The translations under genes were made by a program, and so were the position numbers. Of a stretch of DNA of 33,484 nucleotides, positions 1 through 11,355 are shown piece after piece. Below the pieces are notes generated by a model. It searched no databases. It was not told the DNA's origin and was given only the letters and a program-made list of their open reading frames with translations. How positions within the stretch are numbered: position 1 is the first letter of the stretch; each line of letters begins with the position of its first letter. The DNA lies in contig MNCI01009439.1 of assembly GCA_015680685.1 (NCBI GenBank), positions 24,290-57,773 on the forward strand, read 5' to 3'. Source of the DNA: Gnetum montanum (lineage: Eukaryota; Streptophyta; Gnetopsida; Gnetales; Gnetaceae).

Positions 1-1981
1 TTGGATAGTACGTTAATGGTTGGTGGAACTGTCTTAGGTTACCTTGAGGATAAGATAACCTTCGAGGTGTCTGTCGTTGGTTAAGTCTCAGGTTGAGTGC
101 ATACACCCCAGACTCGTGTAGATGTGAGATGATTGGACAAAATCCCTTAGGATGGTCATATTGGTAGATCTCACATCCACTGTCATCGTCTGTGTTTGAA
201 TTCACAAACTCATCAGAGATAGTTATTTTTCCATTACCCTTGTCATGTGCAGTGCCTGAATTTATCTGCTTTTTCTTGTTCTTATCACTACTTCATTCCT
301 CCTTAGACTCCTCTACGATTTTTAGGATACTTTTAAGTCTAGAGTCTAAGGAATCCCACAATTCGTCCACCTTAGCCAATACTTCTATTGTTATCTTTTG
401 AATCGGCAACGTTTTTCTATTCACCAACTCTTCGAGTGGTGACTCATCCTCTTCATCACAAAATTTCACTCCATTCTTTCGAAGAGAGGGATCACGGTTC
501 TTTTGCACTCTCTCTTTTTCGTAGTTCACCTTCTTCTTTTGCTACTTACTCCAACAAGCGATGAATTACATGGGATCTAAGTTCTGATAGTCTCCCTTGG
601 GCATAAGTCCCAAGGGTTCTCCTAGTCTCATGTCTTAGCCCATCTACGATGTGGCGAAGTTGAATCCACTGTGCATAACCATGGCTCGGGCAACGATGTA
701 CCAATGCATAGTAGGGGCCCATGGTAGCATCCAAGGGTTCATGATTACCTTGTTTCCATCCTTGGATCTGCTTACGCAATTTAAACACTCTAGAGTACGT
801 TTGGTATTTATCGTTGAAGAGTTCTAACATCTTACTCCACCTCCTAATGGTTTTCGGCTCTAAGGACCGATACTAACTCTCTGCTTCCTTTGTGAGTGTC
901 CTGGGAAACAACTTTAGTTTCTGCCACTCGTTCTCTATGTTTTGCAAGGCATAGGCATCATGGAATTCCTGTTAATGATTTTGCGGATCAACGTTATATT
1001 CTTCCTTAAAGCGTGGGATATTCTTCATGTCTAAGAGGTTGATCCGACTATCTTTGAAATGCCTTTTTGGTATTCTCACTACCTCCGTGATTTCTAGTGT
1101 GCTTCGGGTTGCAAGTAGGGGCTCGTGATGATCATCTCTTTCATGACATCTATGATGTCTACGTTTTTCCCTACTTTCCCTTTGTTCATGCCCTTGTCCT
1201 CTCTCTCGACTCTCTCATCAAGGTCTCTCATTTTTTCTACCTCTATCCTCACCGTTATGCTCTCTATGATTATGCCCAGAGGTGGAAGGAGAGGGTGAAT
1301 GATGTGAAGAAGGGGAAGAAGAAGGAGAACCATCGCCATGACAATGTTTCTTACCTTCTCTTCTATGGCTTCAGCCTCGATCGTGATGACGATCTGAGTG
1401 CCCATCCTTGTCATATCTTGTTATTCCCTCAGTGAATATTTAGTGTTCATAGGGATCAGAACTAGGGTTGAGTATCATGGATCATAGGTTCTGATACCCC
1501 ACCTCCTCACTATTGTTAGGAGGGGGAACATCTTTTGATAGAGAACCCGTTATGAGTGGTTCACCATCTCCCATTTCACTTAGGAATGCGGGACCTCTTT
1601 GCCCTTCAACAATGTATGTTGGCTCTCCTATCTTGAGTCCCTCATACATTATGCTTCTATGGGATGATAATCCATTGTATCAAAGTCACCTATAACATAT
1701 TCAGCATAGAGCTGTGTCATGCCGATTTGTGCCAAAGCACGGAGGAACATGTTGGGGACTACATGGTTCGGAGGTAACACAATGTTACCTTGTAAGTCTC
1801 TCTAGCGCATCTATTCATCTTGATGGAGGATAAAAGTAAAGTTAGGTATATACTCATCGGGATGAGTATATACCATCCTATATTGTTGAGGCACTAGTGG
1901 ATTTAGGCTATGTGTTTTAGACTATCAACTGTCTCTAGTATTGTCCCTAGGTGGTGTAATGCTCTTGTGAGAAGAAGACAT
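1..1981 (-). pseudogene. gag: Decayed gag of a Ty3/gypsy-type retroelement (left-edge copy)
   Basis: Reading on the minus strand from an ATG at 1981 (MSSSHKS...), broken gag-like coding sequence runs to the left edge and probably beyond it. The clearest gag block is at about 530-1090. It contains LELFNDKYQTY, LRKQIQGWKQGNHEPLD and a hydrophilic tail with VAKEEGELRKRES. The same words occur in the gag at 9214-11214 (LELFNERYQTY, WKQAQHEPLD, VAKEEGEMARWES), so the two are homologues. A charged Arg/Glu/Asp-rich stretch lies at about 1094-1414. Frame breaks and stops are frequent, and several fit CAG/CGA-to-TAG/TGA decay. I see no CCHC zinc knuckle. Gag would form the cytoplasmic particle that packages element RNA. 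The adjacent primer site and LTR on its 5' side fix the orientation. The assignment as gag is firm; the exact start and end are not. Confidence 0.75.
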
Positions 1982-2107
1982 CTTAGTTTAATTCAGTATG
2001 CTAATTAACCGTTATATAATTTTTCGTTTAATTAACCCTAAGGTTCATTTAAGATCCCAACGATGTGAGTGATATCCTATGTTCTGCTTAGCGCACAAAC
2101 ACTTAGT

Positions 2108-2124
2108 CCCCGGCAACGACGCCA
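2108..2124 (-). other. Primer binding site (tRNA-Asp type) of the left-edge element
   Basis: Read on the minus strand, this is TGGCGTCGTTGCCGGGG. It is complementary to the 3' end of plant tRNA-Asp including CCA (known consensus TGGCGCCGTTGCCGGGG), with one mismatch. One base separates it from the LTR edge at 2126. This sets the element's direction: minus strand, with the 5' LTR to the right. Confidence 0.85.
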
Positions 2125-2125
2125 A

Positions 2126-2711
2126 TGACGAGTGGCGAGGTACCCCTACACTCAACCATACGAATATGAGCATAACACACGCGATCCGGTCGAACTCCGC
2201 AGACTAAGTGCGTACATGCCTCATGTAACACTTAAGGTTAATTATTCATTGTCTTCCCAGACTTACTTGTATTGTCACGATGTATGGCAAAGTAAGTCTG
2301 AGGTATATGATTTTTATATCTTTTTATGTTTTATCTCCTATGCTAACAAGGTGAAGGGTAGAGAAACTAATTACTAACTCTAACTAACTAACTAAGTTTG
2401 AATTAACCTAGTGTCAGCATCCATTCCCACTTAACGTTCACACCCTGAACCAATGNATCTTGAATAAAGATATGTTCACTTTAGGACTCCTACTGCAGGG
2501 ACATGGAAAATATTCTATCTCTGAAGTGATCAATCTGCTAGAGTTTCCCTACTTTCTAGCCTAGGATCAGGAAACAAGGGAGAGTCGCCTCTTATTTATA
2601 GATATGATGGCACACCGCGATATCACGGGGGACGATGCGATATCGTGTCCCATTAGGTGGGAATTCAAAGCACACCCCTTAGACATAATAACGGAATATG
2701 GGCTAGAATCA
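2126..2711 (-). repeat. 5' LTR of the left-edge minus-strand element (outer end uncertain)
   Basis: The inner edge starts with TGACGAGTGGCGAGGTACCC on the plus strand, the same motif that begins the LTRs at 3480 and 11356. Similarity to those LTRs is clear for about 90 bases (GAGGTACCCCTACACTCAAC, then a GATCCGGTCGAACTCC block) and fades after that. A TATA box lies on the minus strand at 2593-2600, with two GATATC palindromes just upstream of it at about 2617-2645. The outer end is not clear. AATCA at 2707-2711 is one TG...CA-compatible choice; anything from about 2665 to 2715 is possible. A single N at 2456 marks an assembly join. Confidence 0.65.
2593..2600 (-). promoter_or_regulatory. LTR TATA box
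   Basis: The minus strand reads TATAAATA inside TATAAATAAGAGG. It has the same context and position as the TATA boxes of the three other TGATGAGT-family LTRs. It is preceded by GATATC palindromes. Confidence 0.6.
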
Positions 2712-3474
2712 TTGGTTATGGCATTGGAAAGACACGTTACCCATGCCTGAAGGTTCCCTCTAACTAAGGCCCTTTCTCACTTCCTATTTCTCTATTTTTC
2801 TCTTTTTGGAATGGTGGTTGCTCTATGAAAGCATTCTTGTTACTTTAGGAGGATGGGTTGGTCAAGTGTGTTGATGCGAGGTCACTGGATGTGGTTATTT
2901 TTAACCTATATTTGGACTAAATTTTATTAAGTCACCTTAACCACATAATACACAAGGGACTTTACACAACCTTGATTTTGGGATTCTATTTCATTCTCTC
3001 TTCTCTTCCATCTTACTTCTCATATTCTACCTCATTGCCAATTTTATGATTAGTCTATATCTTGGTTGGCGCATTATTATTCTTTAGTAAATTCTTGTGG
3101 GTGAATTCTTAACTATTCTCTCCATATATCATTCCTAGAGCCTACGAACTCTTTGGTTTGTGGGTTTGTTAGGGCATAAAGGGCATAAGCTTGCTTTGGG
3201 GAGGACCCACTAGCATTCCTTTTTGCAGTAATTGTTAAGTTCTTTCCCTTAAACATTTCTTACACTCAACTATTTCTCATTTCACCCAATTCATGATGTC
3301 CATTTTTGTTTATCTCTTCCCTTCTATGCATTTTTATTGGCTTCACTATTGTTATTTCTCTTATCTTCCTTTTTTTTTGTTTTTCATCCTATTGCCATCA
3401 AAGGTTCGCTCTTAGTTGTGGGGGCATGTTGCAAATTTTTTCCATTCCATTACTTATCTCACCCCTACACTTTG
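2712..3474. other. Unassigned AT-rich stretch to the left of the complete element
   Basis: No recognisable coding sequence. Pyrimidine-rich runs such as TCATTCTCTCTTCTCTTCC occur on the plus strand. Because the complete element at 3480-12191 is flanked by a target duplication, this stretch was originally continuous with 12197-12718. It may therefore be internal sequence of the plus-strand relative whose LTR is at 12719-13613. A short frame at 3337-3624 has no features of a real gene and runs into the LTR. Confidence 0.4.
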
Positions 3475-3479
3475 GGTAG
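3475..3479. repeat. Target site duplication, left copy (GGTAG)
   Basis: GGTAG directly precedes the LTR edge at 3480 and is repeated directly after the opposite LTR edge at 12192-12196. Five bases is the usual duplication size for LTR retrotransposons. Confidence 0.85.
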
Positions 3480-4316
3480 TGATGAGTGGCGAGGTACCCA
3501 TACACTCAACCATATGAATATGAGCGCTTCATGCATGATCTGGTCGAACTCCATAGACAGACTAGTTGTGGTATCTAGACAGTTACTCCTCGATTGCAGT
3601 TTACTGTCTTTCCACTTGGACTAGTATTAGCTTTTTCATGTATGGTTTAGTCCAAAGTGAAATGTATGATGTGTTCCTACACTAATGCTACTCCTGGGTA
3701 TGATGGGAAATAATATCAACTAAGCTAGGAGAGAGAGCGTGAGAGAGAATCTAAACTAGCCTAAGTGAAATGAGCATCTGTTCCTTAATCATCTGTGCAC
3801 ATCTTGGACCTTGTGCATGACTACCGATGGGATTACCAAGCACATGGCCTAGGTACGTAACTGGGTTACCAAGTAGTCACACTTAAATGCTCATCATTAA
3901 GTCATACTCATACCGTGTTACTAGGAGATAAGGGTAGAAAGATATTAACTAAGAAAGCAATAAATAACAATAACAATTAAATAATTAAGCTAAGTGGATG
4001 CTATAATGATGAAGTAATCTTGATATTTATTTCCAGTCATGTGCATGTCCAAGTATGTCATACTCGAATAAGGATGTTGTACAATTACAATCATCACACT
4101 ATGGGCATGCACTGGGAGAAAGGGTTGAGAGGAAAAACTGACAAAAAGTCCTTACCTTAATACTAAAACTAGATTCTCAACCAAATTCTCCTTTCTCTTA
4201 TTTATAGATGAGGAGACAAGACACAATATCACGTATCCAATATCGTGTCTAAGCTGCGATATCGCATACGTGATATCATGGGTGTGATATCGCAGCCAAC
4301 AATTCATGACTCATCA
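3480..4316 (-). repeat. 3' LTR of the complete element
   Basis: This 837-bp LTR begins TGATGAGTGG and ends GACTCATCA on the plus strand, giving an 8-bp terminal inverted repeat TGATGAGT/ACTCATCA. It is colinear with 11356-12191 over its whole length. Shared landmarks include GGGTATGATGGGAAATAATA, GGCATGCACTGGGAGAAAGG and the GATATC array near the outer end. Between the LTR start (minus strand, 4316) and the TATA box at 4199-4206 there are about five GATATC/GATATT units. Confidence 0.9.
4199..4206 (-). promoter_or_regulatory. TATA box with upstream GATATC palindrome array (3' LTR)
   Basis: The minus strand reads CTATAAATAAGAG here. Directly upstream (4220-4297) are GCGATATCAC, ATGATATCAC, GCGATATCGC, ACGATATTGG and GTGATATTGT, spaced about 15-20 bases apart. 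This makes a very short U3 of roughly 110 bases. The promoter role is inferred from position. Confidence 0.65.
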
Positions 4317-4326
4317 TACCCCCACA
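4317..4326 (-). other. Polypurine tract of the complete element
   Basis: The minus strand reads TTGTGGGGGTA directly before the LTR start TGATGAGTC. The plus-strand relative has the same arrangement (CGTGGGGGTA then TGATGAGTC at 12719). A G-rich tract at this position is the expected plus-strand primer of an LTR element. Confidence 0.75.
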
Positions 4327-4508
4327 ACTGAATGAAAACACATCCTTGAGTTAAAGTGAGAACAAGCTCCATTGATTACACAGTGGATAGGTATGGGATT
4401 ATTAACTGACTAGAATATATTCATTCCGTAGTATGGAATAAGAACAAAATTTAGACACAACATGAAGAATGCAAAAGAAAATCCTATAACTACAAAATTG
4501 GGTGGAAC

Positions 4509-7294
4509 TCATGTAGTTCCTAGTGGTGGTGGCTCCTCCATGGGTGCCTTTCCCTTGTCTTGCACTCCAGGTCTTGGGATTTGATGGCATTAAAATATGG
4601 CCTAGAGTTTCTCCTCTTTAGTTTAGGGATCCTGTGCCATCCATGCTAATGTTTCGATATTTGATGGAGTCGGCACCTCCCATGGGCATGGTAATTGTGG
4701 AAACATTTTATTTGCTTTGACATACTAAGCCGCAAACACTCGTCGTTCCTCCTCATAGGCTCTATCTTTGTCTCTGTATTCTTGAAAATCTATGAGCCAT
4801 CAAGCCAAGTCTTTTGTGACACCTTTCTACCCCTGGTAGCTTGCTTTAACCACCTTGAGTTTAGAATATGCAACCTCCAATTTTTACAATGTTTTCTTGC
4901 GTTCTGCAAATTCTATTTCATATTTGGCATAGGTGGTGGCTACCTGTTGCTCAAGCTCTATTCTTGGGCACGCTACTATTAACATAGAAAGGTTGGCATA
5001 CTGCAGGTTACCAACACCATGTACTCTATATGGTATTGGATCTGCAAGTCCTAACTCTTAAGTTTTGCCTAGTGGGAAAACACGTATGTGTCCAATATGG
5101 CCCGCCAGTCAGTGTGTTGAGCACTGAGAGTGTTGATATGGGCCTTGGCCATATGGATCTCCTTTTTGATGATTTTTTTATACATCCCCACCTGGTCTCA
5201 AAAATGCTCCTTTAGCTTCTCATGTTGTTTAGCCTCATTCTACCATGCACTTATTTCAATGGTTGTCTTCTGATAGATTGCGTGTACCTCCTCCATTGAG
5301 AGGGTTCAGTTTTTCCTAGCTAAATGGTTCATATCCTGGTTAACCCTGATTAGTTGTTCTCACGACTGCTAAAAATGTTCCTTGAGAACATTCTTTTGCT
5401 TCTCCATAGAGGTCAACTGAAGGTTATCAGCAACAAGTTTTTTATTCTCCTCTTGTAAGGCCTTGAGTGCCTTGGTGTGTGCATAAGTTTATGCTTGTGC
5501 CATGGAGGCATCCCAGTCAGCCTTCTCTTTTTCTTCTACCATCCTTTTATTTTCTGTCAACAATTTATTAAGTTTCTCAATTCTAAAAGTCTCTAGCTGG
5601 TCTGTGGGAATGAATTGAGAAGGATCCCGCTATGCTGCTTACAGGGTCATGAGCCTTTCTTGCAATCTTTTCACTTCTGCTTTAGCATGCTCAGCCCTCA
5701 TCTCTATCATGACCATCTTTCCCTTGGTGGAAATGAGGTTTGATTGTATTGCTGTAACGTCCTGTGGGATGTAAAACAAGGACGCCATTACCTGTCCTAT
5801 TTGTAGCAATCAGTCGACTACATCCTCATGCTCTACAGGATTCATTGAGGTATCAACCAAAGTTTGAGCATCCCGTGCTCTGTAAGATCTGTAAGTGACA
5901 CAAGAAGCAGATTGAATGATTCTTTAATGTGGTCTTTGACCACTTCTGTGGCTCATGCTGCATCTTGGTGCTACATGACCACCACTGTGGCCCCTTCACC
6001 AGTTTCAAACTACACCTGAAAGGATGTAGTGTTCTCTGAAATCTGTTGTGACCAAGTGCTCTTCCCTCCTCCTATCTAAATGGAAACTTCACCCTGCATG
6101 CGATCCATAGAAATCATAGGTTGTACAGCATCGTCAATGATGCGGAAAATATTTGTGTCATCACAAATTCCCCAACTGACCATCTCAGCAATGGCCCTAA
6201 GATGGCTCATCAATGGTCTGTAATCTTGTGGCGGTGGCAGTGGTTGATCCTACTGGCCCATGCTATGCCCTACTTCTTGTTGTTAACTAGGTACCATACT
6301 TGAAAGTTGGCTGGGTCCTACAAGTTGAGTTGCAGTTGGCCCTGTCATCTGTTCTTTTTTTTCTTGTTCCAACCCCAATGTCTCACCAATGATTTTTCTT
6401 ATAGCTGCTGGCTTTAGCAATTTGACATATGAAGCATTTTTGGATTTTTAGAGGACATCATTGGTGTATCCTCTAATACTAGCATGGCTACATAGCTTCT
6501 TGATAAGACAATGGAAGGGCAATGCAAACTTCCCTGTCTTCCATTCTTCAAACCACCATAGGATCTCCATAAAATATAGATGGGACAGGTTAGCATTAAC
6601 CTTTCCCATCAACACTGCACATCCTCTTGCTGCATATGTTGAAATTATTTTTAAACCTCTTGTCAAAAAGATGTGATAAGTTCCTATTTTGAAATAAATA
6701 TTCTCTTCCATCGTCAACTCCCCATAGGTCTTATCTTCCTTGTTGTATGCCCTGTCTAACCAAACTCATCGTGCATCAGGGTCTAAGCAGGTAGACAATC
6801 GAGCAACCTTTGGCCCTATATTCGAAAGGTTTAATACTTCCAAAATGGCTTGAACAAATAAATCAATAGTCACACCACAAATGTTAACTTTGGTGCCTTC
6901 TTCATTGGTATGTTTCTCCTAAGTACCAAGCACCACTTTTAGAGAGGGTAGGCCACAATGGGAATCCTTTGAGGTGATCCCTAATGGCCTCTGGAGCAAA
7001 TTCTATGAAAAGCCCAAAGTTTAATTCCACCATCACTGTAGTTAATATGGACCTTTCATAGATGGCCTAAACACAATCCTGGGGCAACGTGAGATGTCAT
7101 CCCTATTTAGACACTACAGCAACTCCTCCTTCCACCTACCTTGATTGTATAGTGGTAGGGTCTTCTTGATGAATACTCAATTATTATTCTTCCTGCTCTT
7201 CATGTTGTTCAGTAGGAACTTGTCCTTCACCTCTCCTAGGTCACTTGATCACACCTTGAGCAGGACCTTCATATTGTCCGCGTTTCAGGGCCAT
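4509..7294 (-). pseudogene. ORF2: retroelement-borne protein of unknown function, globular plus coiled coil, decayed
   Basis: A reading frame of about 930 codons runs from an ATG at 7294 (MALKRGQYEG) to a TGA at 4509 (ending GKAPMEEPPPLGTT). Stops interrupt it, most fitting CAG/CAA/CGA decay. The N-terminal third looks globular, with DLFVQAILEVLNLSNIGPK, TMEENIYFKIGTYHIF and AARGCAVLMGKVNANLSHLY (about 6900-6450). A Gln/Pro-rich linker follows (about 6350-6100). A long Glu/Lys/Gln-rich region with heptad-like spacing (KALQEENKKLVADNLQL, about 5490-5400) suggests a coiled coil down to about 4700. The C-terminus is proline-rich. I do not recognise the family, and no enzyme motif is visible. Its place between gag and the 3' LTR, in sense orientation, resembles the extra ORFs known in plant Ty3/gypsy elements, but here no pol lies between. 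Confidence 0.6.
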
Positions 7295-7797
7295 CTACAA
7301 TCACACGAGGCCAATCATTAGTAAGGTTGTTGCCAAAGTTAGGCTATACCTTACTGCTTGCCTTAATGAATTTGCTTTATCTCCATGTGACATTAATTAT
7401 TAGGAGAAAATGTCCCCCAAAGATTATAATATTTAATCCTCTTTGCTTAGGTGGTTTCCAAATCTAGTTTCCTGGTATAACTAAGGAGATGAAATTGTTT
7501 TTGGCGCATTTATCATTAATTTTATAATTAATTATCCTTAATAATGTCCTTATGAAAAATTTCAAAAAATTTATGCACTATTCAATGTGTGCCCCTCCCC
7601 CATGACTAAGTTGAACACTCCGAGTTCAAGTAGGTTCAAACAGAATGAAAATCGAAGTGCCAGCACGCAAGTTATGGATATGAAAGTAAGGGACGCACAA
7701 TCGCAAGTTGTAGAGAGAAATTTGAAAAAATTCCCCTACATGAATAGTTGCAAATGATGTTGATAGGCATAGGGGGGTCACACATATATATATTTTT

Positions 7798-7882
7798 TGG
7801 ACGTGATATCATGTAAGAAATAGCACAAATGCGATATCGCATCGGCCGCAATATTGTGTACGCGATATTGCGGCCTATCGAA
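7798..7882 (-). promoter_or_regulatory. Orphan GATATC palindrome array beside a TATA-like run
   Basis: Plus-strand units are GTGATATCAT, GCGATATCGC (exact palindrome at about 7832-7841), GCAATATTGT and GCGATATTGC. Read on the minus strand, the array precedes an AT run at about 7786-7798 that could serve as a TATA element, the same order as in the LTRs. It lies about 500 bases upstream of the ORF2 start. The regulatory role is inference. Confidence 0.4.
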
Positions 7883-8540
7883 GTTAGGGCACTTTATAGA
7901 ATGTACCAAATTTTTAATATTTTTCTGAAATTAAACAATGTAAACTAAGGACATCTAGACTATTGTTAAAGGGTTCTATGGTAATTGAACTAGTTCTAAA
8001 GGCACGAAAATTATGATGGTGTGGAATTTATCAATAAGGACCTCAGATGATAAGGGAGAGAAAAAGGCTATATGATGGTTCATAGGAACATTTGAATCGG
8101 AGGGAAAGTAATAAGGGAAAGAATATCTTTGAAAATACACTGAGGGTAATAGATGATGTGCGGAAGATGTTTTATGAGTGCAAATTACAAAAATTACACA
8201 AGTGGGTTTTCCCCAAAGCAGGTTCCAACCTATAATGCCCTTGCATAACCACACCTTAAAATGTCCATAGGCACTAGAAGGGCTAAATGTAATCCACATT
8301 GGTTCCAAAAAAAACACACATGTAAGTATCATTGGAATGAGGTAAGAATTCTATGCTACACAAGACACAAGCTACAATTACATGAACAGCAAGATGAGAC
8401 AAACTATAGAAGGGATTGTAGAGATTGGGACATGAGGTAATTGACCCAGGGCACAATGAGTCCTGCATGTAAAGCATGATTAATGTGTCATTAACCTGTC
8501 ATTCCAAGATCAGGACCAAGTCCATTCCTCTAATCAGTGA

Positions 8541-9034
8541 CACCGCATTGTTTCATCCCATGATGAGCGACTATGAGAATACCATAACAACAAGGCGTAC
8601 GATCACTTGTCATTTTGTTCAAGGGAGTAGTGATTTTTTCTTTGTGGCACTTTCTTTGTGTTTTTTTTGAATGTTGAATCTAGAGAAGCCACCAACCCTT
8701 AGGCATGGGTGCATGTCTTTCCAGTGGGATCCCCTAGAACAACATTGGATTTTTGAGTGCCTTTTGATTACTCTTACTCCCATTTTGCGTTAGATCTACA
8801 AGGATCTTAGTACAACCACATTGCGTGATAACTCTCATAGACGTGANGGTAACACCGCATTGTTTCATCCCATGATGAGCGACTATGAGAATACCATAAC
8901 AACAAGGCGTACGATCACTTGTCATTTTGTTCAAGGGAGTAGTGATTTTTTCTTTGTGGCACTTTCTTTGTGTTTTTTTTGAATGTTGAATCTAGAGAAG
9001 CCACCAACCCTTAGGCATGGGTGCATGTCTTTCC
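8541..9034. repeat. 182-bp duplication bounded by single Ns (probable assembly artefact)
   Basis: 8541-8722 and 8853-9034 appear identical over 182 bases, from CACCGCATTG to CATGTCTTTCC. The second copy is bracketed by single Ns at 8847 and 9035. A true tandem duplication is possible, but the N placement argues for unmerged overlapping contigs. Confidence 0.75.
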
Positions 9035-9213
9035 NGTAACATAGAATACACCTCAACCAACAAGCCACGTGAGTGTTTTATTTGTAGATGAGATTACTTA
9101 TAAAAAGATAAAAAGACAAAAAGATAAAACCAGAAATTGAAAAATAAAAAACTGGAAAACAAAAAATTGTAAAATTAACGAAAATGAAAAATATTTATTA
9201 ATCCTACTTTTTA

Positions 9214-11214
9214 TTAGAATGGGGAATATCCCCCATAACTAAACGGTTGAGAATGGAGAGGATTAATAAATGAAAGATGAGGATCCTTGCATGTTGGAAA
9301 TATCGAAACTTGGTCATACTTACCCCATTGGGGTTCACACACTTGATTATAGTAAGCATAGTGGGGAAATTTATAAGATGTGGTTCCCAGGTAAAGAGTT
9401 GACCCACTATGATACTTGAGATTGTAAGATAGTATGCATGGATCAGGATGTTGCCCTCCATGGCTATATTCATTAGGTCGTATGGTTGTTGGAGTGTTAA
9501 TTGGTGGCCCTGATGAGGTGACACGAGGCATTGGANGTAACATAGAAGGATTCGAGGAGAAGGATGCACCACAGTGTTGGACTTGTGCTAAGTTGGAGAA
9601 TGTAATGGCCTTGGAACTTTGTTGTCCCTTCCTACGGTCATGTCTAAAGAAGGGATGCCCTTGATGTTGAGGAGGTCTCTTACTACTGTTGGCAATAGTA
9701 GCATAAGTAACGTTCGTGGGTTGTTGCTATGGTGCAAACACTTCAGGAACAGTTGGTGATAATGTAGAAGAAGGGAAAGGATGAGAATTTTGAAATTTAG
9801 CAGAAGTGTAAGTTACACAAGGAAGTGGTTGTGTTGAGGACATGGGCTGATAGTATTGAGGAGAATGATAATGTAGTGAGATAAAGTATGTTGACCCAGT
9901 TGGGGAAATAGGATGTTTGACTAGATAAGCATTTGGATTCGTATCATACGAAGGGTGTCTCCAGTTTAGAAATGGCTTCCCCCACGACTGGGATTGTTGC
10001 CACTGCAATCGAACACAATATCTCTATATGAACTCTGGGTGTAACGCGTGTCCCTAATGCTCATATAAATGTAACAAGATTGGGAATTAGCCCTTGGGGT
10101 GATCGTATGGGAAAATGTTGCATTCATATGTATGATTGGTAGTTGAGCTCTTATTTTCTTCATCCCTTCTGTCTCATTGTCTAATGATATTTTGTCCTAA
10201 TTCTTGGGTTGTCAAAACTCTATCTCCAATAATATTGATATATTCTCCACACTTTTTATGCATCCATTCTATCATCTTATTGATCTTTGCCTTGATTTCA
10301 TCTAATGATTGTTATACTGGAAAAGATGGCTCTTCCTCCTTGAGATGGGTTGATTTCTCTTTTTTGTGATTATGGACCTCTGTTAAGTTGAGATTTTGGT
10401 CCTGTTGATGTTTTTCAACACTCTCCCATCTAGCCATTTCTCCTTCTTCTTTTGCTACCTGCTTAATAAGCTCTTAGAATTGATGGGTTTGTAGTTCGTA
10501 TAGTTGACCTTGGGCATACATCCCTAGGGTCTCTCTTGTTTCATTACGAAGCCCATCAATGATATGGTACATTAGCCTTTTCTTAGAGAACTCATGGCCT
10601 AAACAGTTGTTTAACAGTGCATAATATCTTTCTCAGTCCATGTCCAAGGGTTCATGTTGTGCTTGTTTCCACTCTTGGATTTTTTTCCTCAAGGTCGACA
10701 TTCTTATGTAGGTTTGATATCTTTCGTTAAAGAGTTCTAACATTGTTGGCCAACATCAAATTGAATTTATTTTTAATGATATATACCATACTTTTGCTTG
10801 GCCAACGAGTGTCATAGGAAAGAACTTGAGTTTTTGCCAACCATTATCAATGTTGTTCCATGAACAGGCATCATAGAAGGCTTGTAAATGTTGTTGTAGA
10901 TCTAAGTCATAGCCTCCTAAGAAATTGGGAAAGTTGTTTAAATCAAGCCTTGGTAGGCAGATCTCTTTATGATGCTTATGGAAGATTTGAATAGCCTCTT
11001 GTATCTGCGTTAGGCTTGTAGTGGCTAGTAGGGGTTCATCGTCATTGAGTAAGTTATGCTTTTGTGCGTTGGGACGATGTTGCCTTCGTTTATGTTTATA
11101 AAAAATTCCCACCTCGGATTGCGTACTCCAATCTTCATTGTCATATAATTCATTAGTTCTCCAATGAATTGCCTCACTAGATGTGGCGTTATTGTAGTCA
11201 TGTAGGAGAGGCAT
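9214..11214 (-). pseudogene. gag: Decayed gag of the complete element
   Basis: From an ATG at 11214 (MPLLHDYNNATSS), the first 152 codons are open. They contain a retrotransposon gag-like segment: FPNFLGGYDLDLQQHLQAFY, then WQKLKFFPMTLVGQAKVWY. Homology to the gag at 1-1981 continues past the first stop with LELFNERYQTY, EWKQAQHEPLD and VAKEEGEMARWES. The C-terminal half (about 10010-9214) is rich in Pro, Ser, Tyr and Gln and ends with a TAA at 9214. No CCHC zinc knuckle is visible. A single N at 9536 lies within it. Total length is about 660 codons with several breaks. The first ATG after the primer site in this frame was chosen as the start. Gag would bind and package element RNA. Confidence 0.75.
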
Positions 11215-11337
11215 GGTTGTGAAATTATGTGTGAATTTGTATGTGACATTTTGTAATTATTTCTTCTTAAAAGATATATCATTAATTCCTATATAACAAC
11301 CTTGTATGATATAACTAATTTAGATAACTAGCACTGT

Positions 11338-11354
11338 CCTTGGCAACGGCACCA
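11338..11354 (-). other. Primer binding site (tRNA-Asp type) of the complete element
   Basis: The minus strand reads TGGTGCCGTTGCCAAGG, starting one base after the LTR edge at 11356. It differs at three positions from the perfect complement of the plant tRNA-Asp 3' end. The site at 2108-2124 is equivalent. Confidence 0.85.
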
Positions 11355-11355
11355 A

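Larger units (their letters stand above)
7295..9213. other. Non-coding interior between gag and ORF2
   Basis: No pol motif is visible on either strand. Notable contents are an A-rich stretch (9090-9195), a 182-bp duplication at 8541-8722 and 8853-9034 next to single Ns, and an orphan GATATC palindrome array at 7798-7882. That array lies beside a TATATATATATTTTTT run and resembles the LTR promoter region. It may be a fragment of another LTR or an internal promoter for ORF2. Short frames on both strands here look like chance frames. Confidence 0.5.

Noticed and set aside
1097-1435. 112-codon plus-strand frame
   Set aside because: It overlaps the charged part of the minus-strand gag, and the minus-strand reading fits the gag context better.
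2108-2124. tRNA-Asp 3'-end-like sequence on the plus strand (also at 11338-11354)
   Set aside because: Only the acceptor/T-arm end matches, no complete tRNA surrounds it, and both copies sit one base from an LTR edge. They are primer binding sites.
7976-8332. 118-codon minus-strand frame in the interior of the complete element
   Set aside because: No known motif, no start context and no second copy. I could not separate it from chance, although it could be a remnant of a lost module.
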